Positions 1-5,354 of a stretch of DNA of 7,283 nucleotides are shown piece after piece (within the stretch, counting starts at the first letter, position 1; the number at the start of each line of letters is the position of its first letter). This DNA is from Spirochaetales bacterium (GTDB lineage: Bacteria; Spirochaetota; Spirochaetia; JABEVK01): contig JABEVL010000209.1 in assembly GCA_013043995.1 (NCBI GenBank), positions 1 to 7,283 of the forward strand. The letters are read 5' to 3'. A model generated the notes under the pieces. The model did not search any database and was not told the DNA's origin. It was given only the letters and a program-made list of their open reading frames with translations. Position numbers and translations under genes: made by a program.

Positions 1-16
1 GTCCAGTTCATAAGCA

Positions 17-391
17 TTAAGGATCAAGGTTTTTCCAAAAGCCTTGATCCCAGCTTCTAAAAAAGCAGGAGCGTCGCGTTTGCCCTGCCTGGTTCTTGGT
101 GTGGCAAGCCCCCTGTCCCTGGGGTTCTACCAAAAAAAGCAGAGTATCCTCGTCGCAGTCGATGCGGATTTCCTGGATCGCCAAGTAGTCGCCGCTGGTC
201 GCACCTTTCACCCACAGTTCATTGCGGCTGGTGCTCCAAAATGTCGCCCAACGTGTTTCTAGGCTCTTTTGCCAGGCTTCTTCGTTGATCCAGCCGAGCA
301 TCAAGACCTCCTTGGTCGACGCGTCTTGCACGACGGCAGGAAGAAGGCCGTTCTTTTTTTCAAAATTCGGCTTCAGTTGCTCGTTTTTCAT
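17..391 (-). CDS. hisI: Phosphoribosyl-AMP cyclohydrolase (HisI-type)
   Basis: A 124-residue protein matching the single-domain HisI family, which hydrolyses the purine ring of phosphoribosyl-AMP in the third step of histidine biosynthesis in the cytoplasm. Visible motifs are GLLPAVVQD (15-23), a SRNELWVKGATSG block (55-67), the metal-binding D78-C79-D80-E81-D82 cluster, and C96-H97-T98 followed by S108-C109-F-F. Cys79, Cys96 and Cys109 correspond to the family's zinc ligands. Two things are odd. The C96 to C109 gap is 12 residues, where the family usually has about 6 (CHTGxRSCFF). The usual HKGETSG reads VKGATSG here. No hisE domain is fused. The ATG overlaps the stop of the upstream gene (ATGA) and is preceded by a GAGGGGGG ribosome binding site, so it is co-translated with the metalloprotein gene. 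The family call is firm. Whether it serves histidine synthesis here is inferred, as no other his gene is in view. Confidence 0.9.
   Translation of the reverse strand: MKNEQLKPNFEKKNGLLPAVVQDASTKEVLMLGWINEEAWQKSLETRWATFWSTSRNELWVKGATSGDYLAIQEIRIDCDEDTLLFLVEPQGQGACHTKNQAGQTRRSCFFRSWDQGFWKNLDP
21..50. other. Hairpin with 9-bp stem at hisI 3' end
   Basis: GGATCAAGG and CCTTGATCC form a perfect 9-bp stem. It is extended by a TTTT/AAAA inner stem after a single unpaired G, leaving a 3-nt loop. It covers the last codons of hisI and ends one base before its stop codon. Neither strand has a long U-run directly after the stem, so it is not a typical intrinsic terminator. It could stabilise the mRNA 3' end, act as a weak terminator, or be a coding coincidence. 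Confidence 0.5.
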
Positions 392-1197
392 GTTCCCCCC
401 TCATTTACAGACTCGAGTTTTTTCAACTCTTCAAAAAGAATCTGCAACTTTTTCTCCGTCTGAAGGATCTTTTCCTTGAGTATTTTCTTTTTCATCTCAA
501 GGTTCTCAGGAAAATCTTGGTGCGAAGGTGCTTGACGTTGTTGGAATTTGATCTGCTCGATCGTTTCGCCCGAGGCTAACTTTTGGGTCATTTCAAGGCG
601 TTTTTGAGGCTGTGCGACTCCCGACAGAAACTTCATGGCATCGAAACCCCTGTCGGTTGGGACGTCCCATCTGAAAGCTGTCATGGCTGTTTTTGTTGTG
701 GTCCGAGGCAAGCCCAAAATCCTATCACGGTAATCTTCAAAGGGAACGCCATGACGTTTGCAAAGTTCCATAGCCTGGCACAGGAGTCCGCCAAATTTTT
801 TCATCAATTCCCCATGGGGTTTGAGGTAATCTTGTTGAAGGGTTCGAGTTAGTTCAAGAAAATCGGGGTCAGAATCAAAGATATCCCTGTACCACCCGGC
901 TTGCTTTGCCTGTGTTAAAAGTTCGTGAAAAATTGCCCAAAACTCTGTCGTATGAGCTTTAGAACTTTTGGGGGCTGAGGGCAAACTAAAATGCACGTGG
1001 TGGGCAAACTCGTGAATGGCTGTGTACAGCAGTTCGTGGTCCGTTGTAAAGTTTTTGTTGTGCAGAAGGATTTCACGGGTTTCTGGTTTGTACAATCCGT
1101 GAACTTTGCGGCTCGACTTGCCCGTCAAAATGACGCGAAATTCAGGAACCTCGGGTCTGAGAGTTGCCAAAAGACCGTGGAGAGTATCTTGATTCAT
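388..1197 (-). CDS. Predicted zincin-like metalloprotein (HEFAHH)
   Basis: A 269-residue protein of no family I can name with certainty. Counting from the ATG at 1197, residues 62-67 read H-E-F-A-H-H, a textbook HExxH zinc site. H82 in H-T-T-E-F-W is a plausible third ligand, resembling the HxxxFW element of SprT/YgjP-like minigluzincins. Before the site, a GLYKPETREILLHN segment resembles the beta strands that precede the helix in such folds. The C-terminal 35-40 residues are rich in K, E and L and look like a coiled coil. There is no signal peptide, so it is probably cytoplasmic. A TTG 36 nt upstream (1233) would give 281 residues. I chose the ATG because the extension sits against the divergent promoter and has no ribosome binding site. 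The gene overlaps hisI by 4 nt. Peptidase activity is inferred from the motif only. Confidence 0.75.
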   Translation of the reverse strand: MNQDTLHGLLATLRPEVPEFRVILTGKSSRKVHGLYKPETREILLHNKNFTTDHELLYTAIHEFAHHVHFSLPSAPKSSKAHTTEFWAIFHELLTQAKQAGWYRDIFDSDPDFLELTRTLQQDYLKPHGELMKKFGGLLCQAMELCKRHGVPFEDYRDRILGLPRTTTKTAMTAFRWDVPTDRGFDAMKFLSGVAQPQKRLEMTQKLASGETIEQIKFQQRQAPSHQDFPENLEMKKKILKEKILQTEKKLQILFEELKKLESVNEGGT

Positions 1198-1251
1198 CGA
1201 CTTCAGATTACCCTTTTTTCCCAGATCGAACAACTTGTGTATATTGAAAGA
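1198..1251. promoter_or_regulatory. Divergent promoter region, metalloprotein / CoA-binding gene
   Basis: A 54-bp divergent intergenic region. On the plus strand TATATT (1240-1245) is a good -10 hexamer ending exactly 6 nt before the ATG at 1252; no convincing -35 is seen. On the minus strand TTGTTC (1228-1233) and TAATCT (1205-1210) are 17 bp apart, with the latter 7 nt before the ATG at 1197; both match consensus only weakly. A minus-strand TATACA (1238-1243) is an alternative. Neither start codon has a clear Shine-Dalgarno. Confidence 0.45.
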
Positions 1252-1632
1252 ATGAAGAGAGTAACCCTAGTCGTAGGAGCCAGCCCCAAAATTGACCGCT
1301 ACTCGAACCGTGCCGTAAGAACCCTACTGGAAAAAGGTCACGAGGTCATTCCTCTCAACCCCGCCTATCAACAAATTGAAGGTCTCAGGTGCGTTTCACG
1401 CGTCAGCGAAGCACCGAGTCCGGTCGATACGGTCACCCTCTACCTTGCTCCTCAGAACCAGAAAGGACTTGCGGATGAACTTATCGCCCTTCAGCCTCAC
1501 CGTGTGATCTTTAACCCCGGAACAGAAAATCCTGAACTACAGGCCGAGTTGAAAGCCTCGGGAGTTCCTTATATCGAAGCCTGCACGCTCGTTCTGCTCA
1601 ACACGAACCAATACGGTTCCCCGGAGATTTGA
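1252..1632 (+). CDS. CoA-binding domain protein (YccU-like)
   Basis: A 126-residue single-domain Rossmann-type protein of the CoA-binding family (YccU-like). The N-terminus carries V-V-G-A-S (7-11) followed by RYSNRAV, the nucleotide-binding loop typical of the family. A GHEVIPLNP stretch (29-37) forms the second strand, VDTVTLYL (58-65) the third, and FNPGTENPEL (87-96) plus EACTLVLL near the C-terminus complete the conserved set. These proteins resemble the CoA-binding domain of succinyl-CoA synthetase but lack the catalytic domains. Some bind CoA, and their physiological role is poorly defined. Length is normal for the family. The ATG at 1252 is chosen because it starts directly before the first beta strand; a GTG at 1237 is possible but unlikely. 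There is no ribosome binding site and the -10 is 6 nt upstream, so the mRNA may be leaderless. Confidence 0.88.
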   Translation: MKRVTLVVGASPKIDRYSNRAVRTLLEKGHEVIPLNPAYQQIEGLRCVSRVSEAPSPVDTVTLYLAPQNQKGLADELIALQPHRVIFNPGTENPELQAELKASGVPYIEACTLVLLNTNQYGSPEI

Positions 1633-1657
1633 ACTTTTGCGTGTTTCGAAGTAGAAT
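1629..1657 (+). promoter_or_regulatory. Sigma70-type promoter of NYN gene
   Basis: TTGAAC (1629-1634), a 17-bp spacer, then TAGAAT (1652-1657) is a good housekeeping-type promoter. The -35 overlaps the stop codon of the CoA-binding gene. The -10 ends 6 nt before the ATG at 1664, so transcription should begin at or within a base or two of the start codon. No Shine-Dalgarno is present, which supports leaderless translation. Confidence 0.65.
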
Positions 1658-1663
1658 AAAAAC

Positions 1664-2647
1664 ATGGCTAATATTTCCGTCATTTGGGATATCGAGAACG
1701 TTACTCCTCCGTCCAACAACTCACTTTTTCTAGACTCTCTTTGGGAATACGCCGAAAACCTTGGACGTGTCGTAGCGGCCAAAGCCTATGCAGATTGGAG
1801 CGGACCAGGCTTCCAGAAGTTAGCTTTACAACTCAAAAAGTACCATTTTTATCTTGTCCATGTTCCCAGTGAAAGAAAGAAAAAGAATTCGGTCGACATT
1901 CAGCTCGTCTCGGACACCCTTGAAATTCTCAACCTCTACAGCCACATCGACACCATCGTTCTGGTCACCGGGGACAGCGATTTTCGACCGCTTTTACTGA
2001 CGCTGCGCCGCGCTGGGAAAATGACCCACGTGGTTTGTGACATCAAAACGGCGTCGCAGGAGCTTTTAGCCATCGCCGACAGTTTTGTCGACTACCGTGA
2101 CATCCTGCCCAACGAAGGGGACGACGAGCCCGATGCGCCTACTCTTGCAGCGCCGACCCCCGACTACTGGTTTTCCGCGCTTGCAGAAACGGTAGGCATT
2201 TTGACCAAAGAAGGAAAACCTGCCAACCTCGGCACCGTTAAGATCCGGATGAAAATGCTCAACCCGAATTTTGACGAACACCACCTTGGTTTTGGACGCT
2301 GGGGAGATTTTATTTCTGCGGCCGTCAAGCAAGGGGTTGTCCAACTGGCGGACAAGGATGGAAACCCATTTCTCAAGCTCCCCGATTCTCCCGACAACAG
2401 GGATAAAGGCGTTTTGCAGAAGGGGCTGAAAGCCTTGGTAGAGACCCTAGGTGAACTTGACGGCATCAGAGAACCGCAGTTTCACGAGTACAGCGTTGTT
2501 TCCAACCGACTCCGCGAAAAAAAGATCGACATGAAATCTCTTGGTTTTTCTCAGTTCAAAAAATTTATTCAGGCTGCGGACGTTCGAGGTCTCGTTGAGA
2601 TACGTTCTGAAGGAGTCAATAACTACGTTAAACTGATCGGTGTCTAG
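1664..2647 (+). CDS. NYN-domain protein with two LOTUS domains
   Basis: A 327-residue protein with a PIN-like NYN nuclease domain (about 1-148) and two OST-HTH/LOTUS domains (about 165-245 and 250-327). The NYN domain shows W-D9-I-E-N12 at the first strand, K-N-S-V-D78-I at the second acidic site and T-G-D104-S-D106-F at the third, so the metal-binding acidic residues are all present. An acidic, proline-rich linker (149-166) joins it to the LOTUS repeats, each a compact winged-helix-like unit; the first contains LGFGRWGDFI. LOTUS domains bind RNA, and NYN domains are usually ribonucleases. This is the same domain order as LabA-like bacterial proteins and eukaryotic MARF1-type proteins. It is cytoplasmic, and its RNA target is unknown. 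It starts right after its own promoter without a ribosome binding site. The downstream glutaredoxin gene begins 9 nt after its stop, so they are probably co-transcribed. Confidence 0.9.
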   Translation: MANISVIWDIENVTPPSNNSLFLDSLWEYAENLGRVVAAKAYADWSGPGFQKLALQLKKYHFYLVHVPSERKKKNSVDIQLVSDTLEILNLYSHIDTIVLVTGDSDFRPLLLTLRRAGKMTHVVCDIKTASQELLAIADSFVDYRDILPNEGDDEPDAPTLAAPTPDYWFSALAETVGILTKEGKPANLGTVKIRMKMLNPNFDEHHLGFGRWGDFISAAVKQGVVQLADKDGNPFLKLPDSPDNRDKGVLQKGLKALVETLGELDGIREPQFHEYSVVSNRLREKKIDMKSLGFSQFKKFIQAADVRGLVEIRSEGVNNYVKLIGV

Positions 2648-2656
2648 GAGGGCCCC

Positions 2657-3001
2657 ATGTTTGAGCAAATCGAGTTTACAGCCGTGCCTGGTCCTAAAAC
2701 TGACAGGGATATTCAGGTTTTGGCCCTTTCCACCTGTGGCTTTTGCAAAAGAGGAATGGAGTTTCTCCAATCCCAAGGTTTTGCTTACCGTTTTGTTTAT
2801 CTTGACCTTATCGATTATGAAAAAAAACTCCAGGTGAAAGAGGAGTTCAAAACGACTTTTAACTCCAGTCTATCCTATCCGGCGTTGATCCTCGACAGAA
2901 GCAAGTTTACCATTGGTTTCATTCGAAAATTCTGGGAAGAACTCCTCGGCGTCGACTCTGAAGACGAGGCCGCTGAGGCCAAACTGCTTGAAGAGGAATA
3001 G
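2657..3001 (+). CDS. Glutaredoxin-like protein (CGFC), FTR-linked
   Basis: A 114-residue thioredoxin-fold protein. The redox site is T-C27-G-F-C30-K at the start of the first helix, and Y-P75-A supplies the conserved cis-proline. The usual GG-x-D element that helps bind glutathione after the cis-proline strand is absent and is replaced by FTIGF. This argues against ordinary glutathione dependence. The C-terminal 15 residues are strongly acidic (SEDEAAEAKLLEEE), a likely flexible tail. The ribosome binding site AGGAGGG (2646-2652) overlaps the stop codon of the NYN gene. The FTR-type reductase gene starts 4 nt downstream. This pairing suggests the glutaredoxin is the disulfide substrate of that Fe-S reductase, a setting known from anaerobes and archaea. 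That partnership is inferred from gene order. Confidence 0.87.
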   Translation: MFEQIEFTAVPGPKTDRDIQVLALSTCGFCKRGMEFLQSQGFAYRFVYLDLIDYEKKLQVKEEFKTTFNSSLSYPALILDRSKFTIGFIRKFWEELLGVDSEDEAAEAKLLEEE

Positions 3002-3005
3002 AGGC

Positions 3006-3323
3006 ATGAACTGGAACGAAGCCGACGCAGGGAAGAAATACGCTCAACAGGTGGCAAACCGCCGTGGTTGGAAGGTGAACCCTGACGCAGACCTGACAGA
3101 TCACATCAGCTCGAGTCTGGCAACGATCGCCCTGCGCTTAGGCAAACCATATTGCCCGTGCCGCGATGTCGATGGAGGTGCAAAAGACGCGGACATCGTT
3201 TGTCCTTGCCACTATTCCGAAGCTGATATTCAGCAGTACGGTCAGTGCTTTTGCGGGCTTTTTCTTTCCCTCGACAAGAACCCCACAGAAGTCACTTCCA
3301 TTCCGGAACGTCGCCCCGAATAG
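3006..3323 (+). CDS. Ferredoxin:thioredoxin reductase catalytic-type protein
   Basis: A 105-residue protein of the FTR catalytic (beta) chain family. In that family, a 4Fe-4S cluster beside a redox disulfide passes single electrons from ferredoxin to reduce thioredoxin-type proteins. All six cysteines are present: C50-P-C52, C66-P-C68 and C81-F-C83. By homology C52 and C83 form the active disulfide and the other four hold the cluster. Spacing is CPC-x13-CPC-x12-CxC, while the plant/cyanobacterial enzyme has x16 and x8. The CHC histidine of the classic enzyme is phenylalanine here. D-I-x-x-Y-G and CGLFL are other family hallmarks. No variable (alpha) subunit gene is nearby, as usual for non-photosynthetic homologues. 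The ATG at 3006 follows the glutaredoxin stop by 4 nt, with AAGAGGA 8 nt upstream as ribosome binding site. Its 3' end overlaps the CAP gene by 32 nt. Confidence 0.9.
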   Translation: MNWNEADAGKKYAQQVANRRGWKVNPDADLTDHISSSLATIALRLGKPYCPCRDVDGGAKDADIVCPCHYSEADIQQYGQCFCGLFLSLDKNPTEVTSIPERRPE

Positions 3324-3777
3324 TCTCCTTTTCAGGCCTGTATTCCACAAGAACGCAAATTACCATTCCTTTGAGGTGCACCTCAGCGGCTCCCCAATTC
3401 TGCCATCCGGTCTCCATCAGAAGTTCGCGGTGAGGGGGGCTTTTCTTCCAGGCTTGCCAGACTGCCATCCTGGTAGGCCCAGCTCCCACGACCTCCCCGT
3501 ACTCGCCTTCTGGGAGACCCAAGACTCCAGCCCTCTGGGCAACGTTTCGGCCAAAAGCGTCTTCGTGGGATAAAACGCCCCTTTTGGCCAGGTCCTGAGC
3601 GTGAGCCGAGGCGAGGGTCACCAGAGCAGATGACCAGGTAGGCAACTTCTCTAAAAGGGGGAAAACCTCTTTTCTTTCGTGACTCCAGGTCTGCTCTTGG
3701 GCTTCGAGCTGCGAAACAAACCCTACGCCAAAAATCGAAAAAAAGATTAAAAAGAGCCTTGTTAAAAGAAGCCTCAC
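3292..3777 (-). CDS. Secreted CAP (SCP/PR1-like) domain protein
   Basis: A 161-residue exported protein. The start is GTG (3775-3777), followed by R2, a hydrophobic core (about 3-21) and a plausible signal peptidase site after L-E-A26. The mature part is a small CAP domain: L..A..HAQDLAKRG (52-67), L-S-H71-E-D, G-R-N, an R-A-G segment, G-E-V-V (about 94-98), AWKKSPPHRELL and W-G-A. This order matches bacterial CAP proteins (HSxDM, SHxxPxG, GEN, SPxHRxNIL). The GEN asparagine is replaced (GEV). Bacterial CAP proteins are extracytoplasmic; their functions are mostly unknown, with roles proposed in cell-envelope binding or lipid binding. It has its own promoter immediately upstream with no Shine-Dalgarno. 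It is divergent from pdxS and convergent with the FTR gene. Confidence 0.85.
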   Translation of the reverse strand: MRLLLTRLFLIFFSIFGVGFVSQLEAQEQTWSHERKEVFPLLEKLPTWSSALVTLASAHAQDLAKRGVLSHEDAFGRNVAQRAGVLGLPEGEYGEVVGAGPTRMAVWQAWKKSPPHRELLMETGWQNWGAAEVHLKGMVICVLVEYRPEKETIRGDVPEWK

Positions 3778-3783
3778 AGGTAC

Positions 3784-3812
3784 ATTTTACTCCCTTGAGT
3801 GGACTTTGTCAG
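3784..3812 (-). promoter_or_regulatory. Promoter of CAP gene
   Basis: Read on the minus strand, CTGACA (3807-3812), a 17-bp spacer and TAAAAT (3784-3789) make a good sigma70-type promoter. The -10 ends 6 nt before the GTG start, so the transcript should start at or next to the start codon. No ribosome binding site is visible. Confidence 0.65.
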
Positions 3813-3823
3813 CCTTTGTATCC

Positions 3824-3852
3824 TTGACTTTTACAGTTAAGAAAGATAAATT
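3824..3852 (+). promoter_or_regulatory. Promoter of pdxST operon
   Basis: TTGACT (3824-3829), a 17-bp spacer and TAAATT (3847-3852) place the transcription start near 3859, giving a leader of about 24 nt. The -35 lies 11 bp from the -35 of the divergent CAP promoter, so the two promoters are back to back. Unlike its neighbours, this leader carries a strong ribosome binding site. Confidence 0.6.
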
Positions 3853-3866
3853 TGTTTATTACTCGT

Positions 3867-3876
3867 AAAGGAAGGG
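3867..3876 (+). promoter_or_regulatory. Ribosome binding site of pdxS
   Basis: AAAGGAAGGG lies 6 nt before the pdxS ATG. It is the clearest Shine-Dalgarno for a promoter-proximal gene in the window and fixes the pdxS start at 3883. Confidence 0.8.
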
Positions 3877-3882
3877 ATCGAC

Positions 3883-4788
3883 ATGAGCGAAAATTCGTGG
3901 TCCGGGCGTCAGACAGCAACATGGAAAACCAAGGTGGGTTTAGCCGAAATGTTGAAAGGTGGCGTCATTATGGATGTGACCAACGCCAGCGAAGCCAAAA
4001 TCGCCGAAGAAGCCGGTGCCATTGCGGTCATGGCTCTTGAGCGTGTTCCATCGGACATTCGCGTTCAGGGAGGCGTAGCTCGCATGTCCGATCCCAAAAT
4101 GATTCGTGAAATTCAGGACGCGGTTTCGATCCCTGTTATGGCCAAGTGCCGCATCGGTCATTTTGTCGAAGCACAGATCTTGGAAGCTCTGAACGTCGAT
4201 TTTATTGACGAGAGTGAAGTTCTCACCCCTGCAGACGACGAGTTCCACGTCTACAAAGCTGACTTCAAGGTTCCTTTTGTTTGCGGATGCCGCAATTTGG
4301 GCGAGGCCCTGCGTCGAATCGGGGAGGGAGCTGCTCTCATTAGGACCAAGGGGGAGGCGGGGACGGGGAATGTCATTGAAGCCGTTCGCCACATGAGAAC
4401 GTTGATGAGTGAAATCCGAATTTTGACAAAAACCCCTCGGGAAGAACTCATGACGTTTGCCAAAAATCTTGGAGCCCCCTACGAACTTGTCGTCGAGGTC
4501 GCCCAAACGGGACACCTGCCTGTTCCGAATTTTTCAGCAGGCGGTGTGGCAACACCCGCTGACGCAGCCCTCATGATGCAGCTCGGTGCGGAAACGGTTT
4601 TTGTAGGATCAGGCATTTTCAAGTCTTCTGACCCCAAGAAAAGAGCCAAGGCGATTGTGGAAGCCGTCGCCTCGTACAAGGACCCTAAAAAACTCGCCGA
4701 AATTTCTTACGATCTTGGTGATTCCATCCCTGGAGTAGACGTTCGACAACTCAGTGACACCCAAAAAATGGCTTTACGAGGCTGGTAA
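3883..4788 (+). CDS. pdxS: Pyridoxal 5'-phosphate synthase, PdxS subunit
   Basis: A 301-residue (beta/alpha)8-barrel lyase subunit of the deoxyxylulose-5-phosphate-independent vitamin B6 pathway. It condenses ribose 5-phosphate, glyceraldehyde 3-phosphate and ammonia, supplied by PdxT, into PLP, in a cytoplasmic dodecamer of synthase subunits. Catalytic residues are intact: D31 in V-I-M-D-V, K88 in V-M-A-K-C-R-I-G-H (the first Schiff-base lysine) and K156 in R-T-K-G-E-A-G-T-G-N (the second lysine). Numbering is offset by seven from the Bacillus subtilis enzyme, owing to a slightly longer N-terminus. The phosphate-binding glycines (GGVATPADAALMMQLG, then FVGSGIF) are also present. The start at 3883 has a strong ribosome binding site and its own promoter. 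Its TAA stop overlaps the pdxT ATG by one base (TAATG), implying translational coupling and matched subunit synthesis. Confidence 0.98.
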   Translation: MSENSWSGRQTATWKTKVGLAEMLKGGVIMDVTNASEAKIAEEAGAIAVMALERVPSDIRVQGGVARMSDPKMIREIQDAVSIPVMAKCRIGHFVEAQILEALNVDFIDESEVLTPADDEFHVYKADFKVPFVCGCRNLGEALRRIGEGAALIRTKGEAGTGNVIEAVRHMRTLMSEIRILTKTPREELMTFAKNLGAPYELVVEVAQTGHLPVPNFSAGGVATPADAALMMQLGAETVFVGSGIFKSSDPKKRAKAIVEAVASYKDPKKLAEISYDLGDSIPGVDVRQLSDTQKMALRGW

Positions 4789-5354
4789 TGCAGAAGATCG
4801 GGGTTTTGGCGCTTCAAGGCGGTTATGATCCACATTTGAGAATGCTCTCCGGTCTCAAGGTCGAGGCTTACCCCGTCAAAACCCTGGCTGAAATCGACGC
4901 AGTTCAAGGCTTGATCTTGCCCGGCGGAGAAAGTACCACCATCGGCAAACTCCTCGTCTTACAGGGGCTTTTTTCTCCGCTTATTGAACGGATCAAGGCC
5001 GGTTTACCTGTTTTTGGAACCTGCGCAGGTCTGATTCTTTTGTCAAAAAACGCTCTGGGGAGCTCCCAGCCCCTTCTAGAAGTCTTGGATGTCGATGTTC
5101 AGAGAAACGCTTACGGTCGCCAGATTGAAAGCTTTGAAACCCAGGTCGAACTTTTGTGGGGCACCCAAGCACAATCTTCTGCGATCTTTATTCGTGCCCC
5201 ACAGATTGTCCGACTTGGGGATTCTGTTAAAGTGCTTGCCCGGCACGAAGGACGCCCCGTGGCCATTCAGCAGGGAAAGATCCTGGCAGCTTCTTACCAC
5301 CCGGAGCTCACAGAAAATACGGCTCTGCATCAGCTCTTCTTGAGTCTCGTTTAA
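4788..5354 (+). CDS. pdxT: Pyridoxal 5'-phosphate synthase, glutaminase PdxT
   Basis: A 188-residue class I glutamine amidotransferase that releases ammonia from glutamine and channels it to PdxS. The nucleophile is C79 in F-G-T-C-A-G; H171 and E173 in S-Y-H-P-E complete the triad. The oxyanion-region motif L-P-G-G-E-S-T-T (44-51) and the family signature R-N-A-Y-G-R-Q (106-112) are present. The N-terminal LQG motif continues as G-Y-D-P-H, where many homologues have a glutamate before the histidine; this is a minor deviation. Length is normal for the family. Translation is coupled to pdxS through the TAATG overlap, helped by GAGG 6 nt upstream. The TAA stop lies within a TTAA tetramer that also contains the stop of the convergent lipoprotein gene, so no terminator separates them. 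Confidence 0.97.
   Translation: MQKIGVLALQGGYDPHLRMLSGLKVEAYPVKTLAEIDAVQGLILPGGESTTIGKLLVLQGLFSPLIERIKAGLPVFGTCAGLILLSKNALGSSQPLLEVLDVDVQRNAYGRQIESFETQVELLWGTQAQSSAIFIRAPQIVRLGDSVKVLARHEGRPVAIQQGKILAASYHPELTENTALHQLFLSLV

Noticed and set aside
1..17. Possible start of another minus-strand gene: TAATG overlap at the hisI stop, with ATG at 17-15 and another ATG at 11-9.
   Set aside because: Only 5 codons fit in the window and no ribosome binding site is seen, so it cannot be supported; sequence to the left is needed.
1198..1233. N-terminal extension of the metalloprotein from a TTG at 1233.
   Set aside because: It starts inside the divergent promoter region, has no ribosome binding site, and adds 12 residues without recognisable character; the ATG at 1197 is more likely.
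991..1251. Upstream in-frame extension of the CoA-binding gene.
   Set aside because: It is antisense to the metalloprotein and the extension does not resemble the family; the real N-terminal strand begins at the ATG at 1252.
3166..3573. A 135-codon plus-strand open frame across the CAP gene.
   Set aside because: It runs antisense to a clear CAP domain and partly over the FTR-type gene in another frame, with low-complexity S/P/F composition; a shadow frame.
3940..4515. A 191-codon minus-strand open frame inside pdxS.
   Set aside because: It is the reverse complement of highly conserved pdxS codons; length alone is not evidence of a gene.
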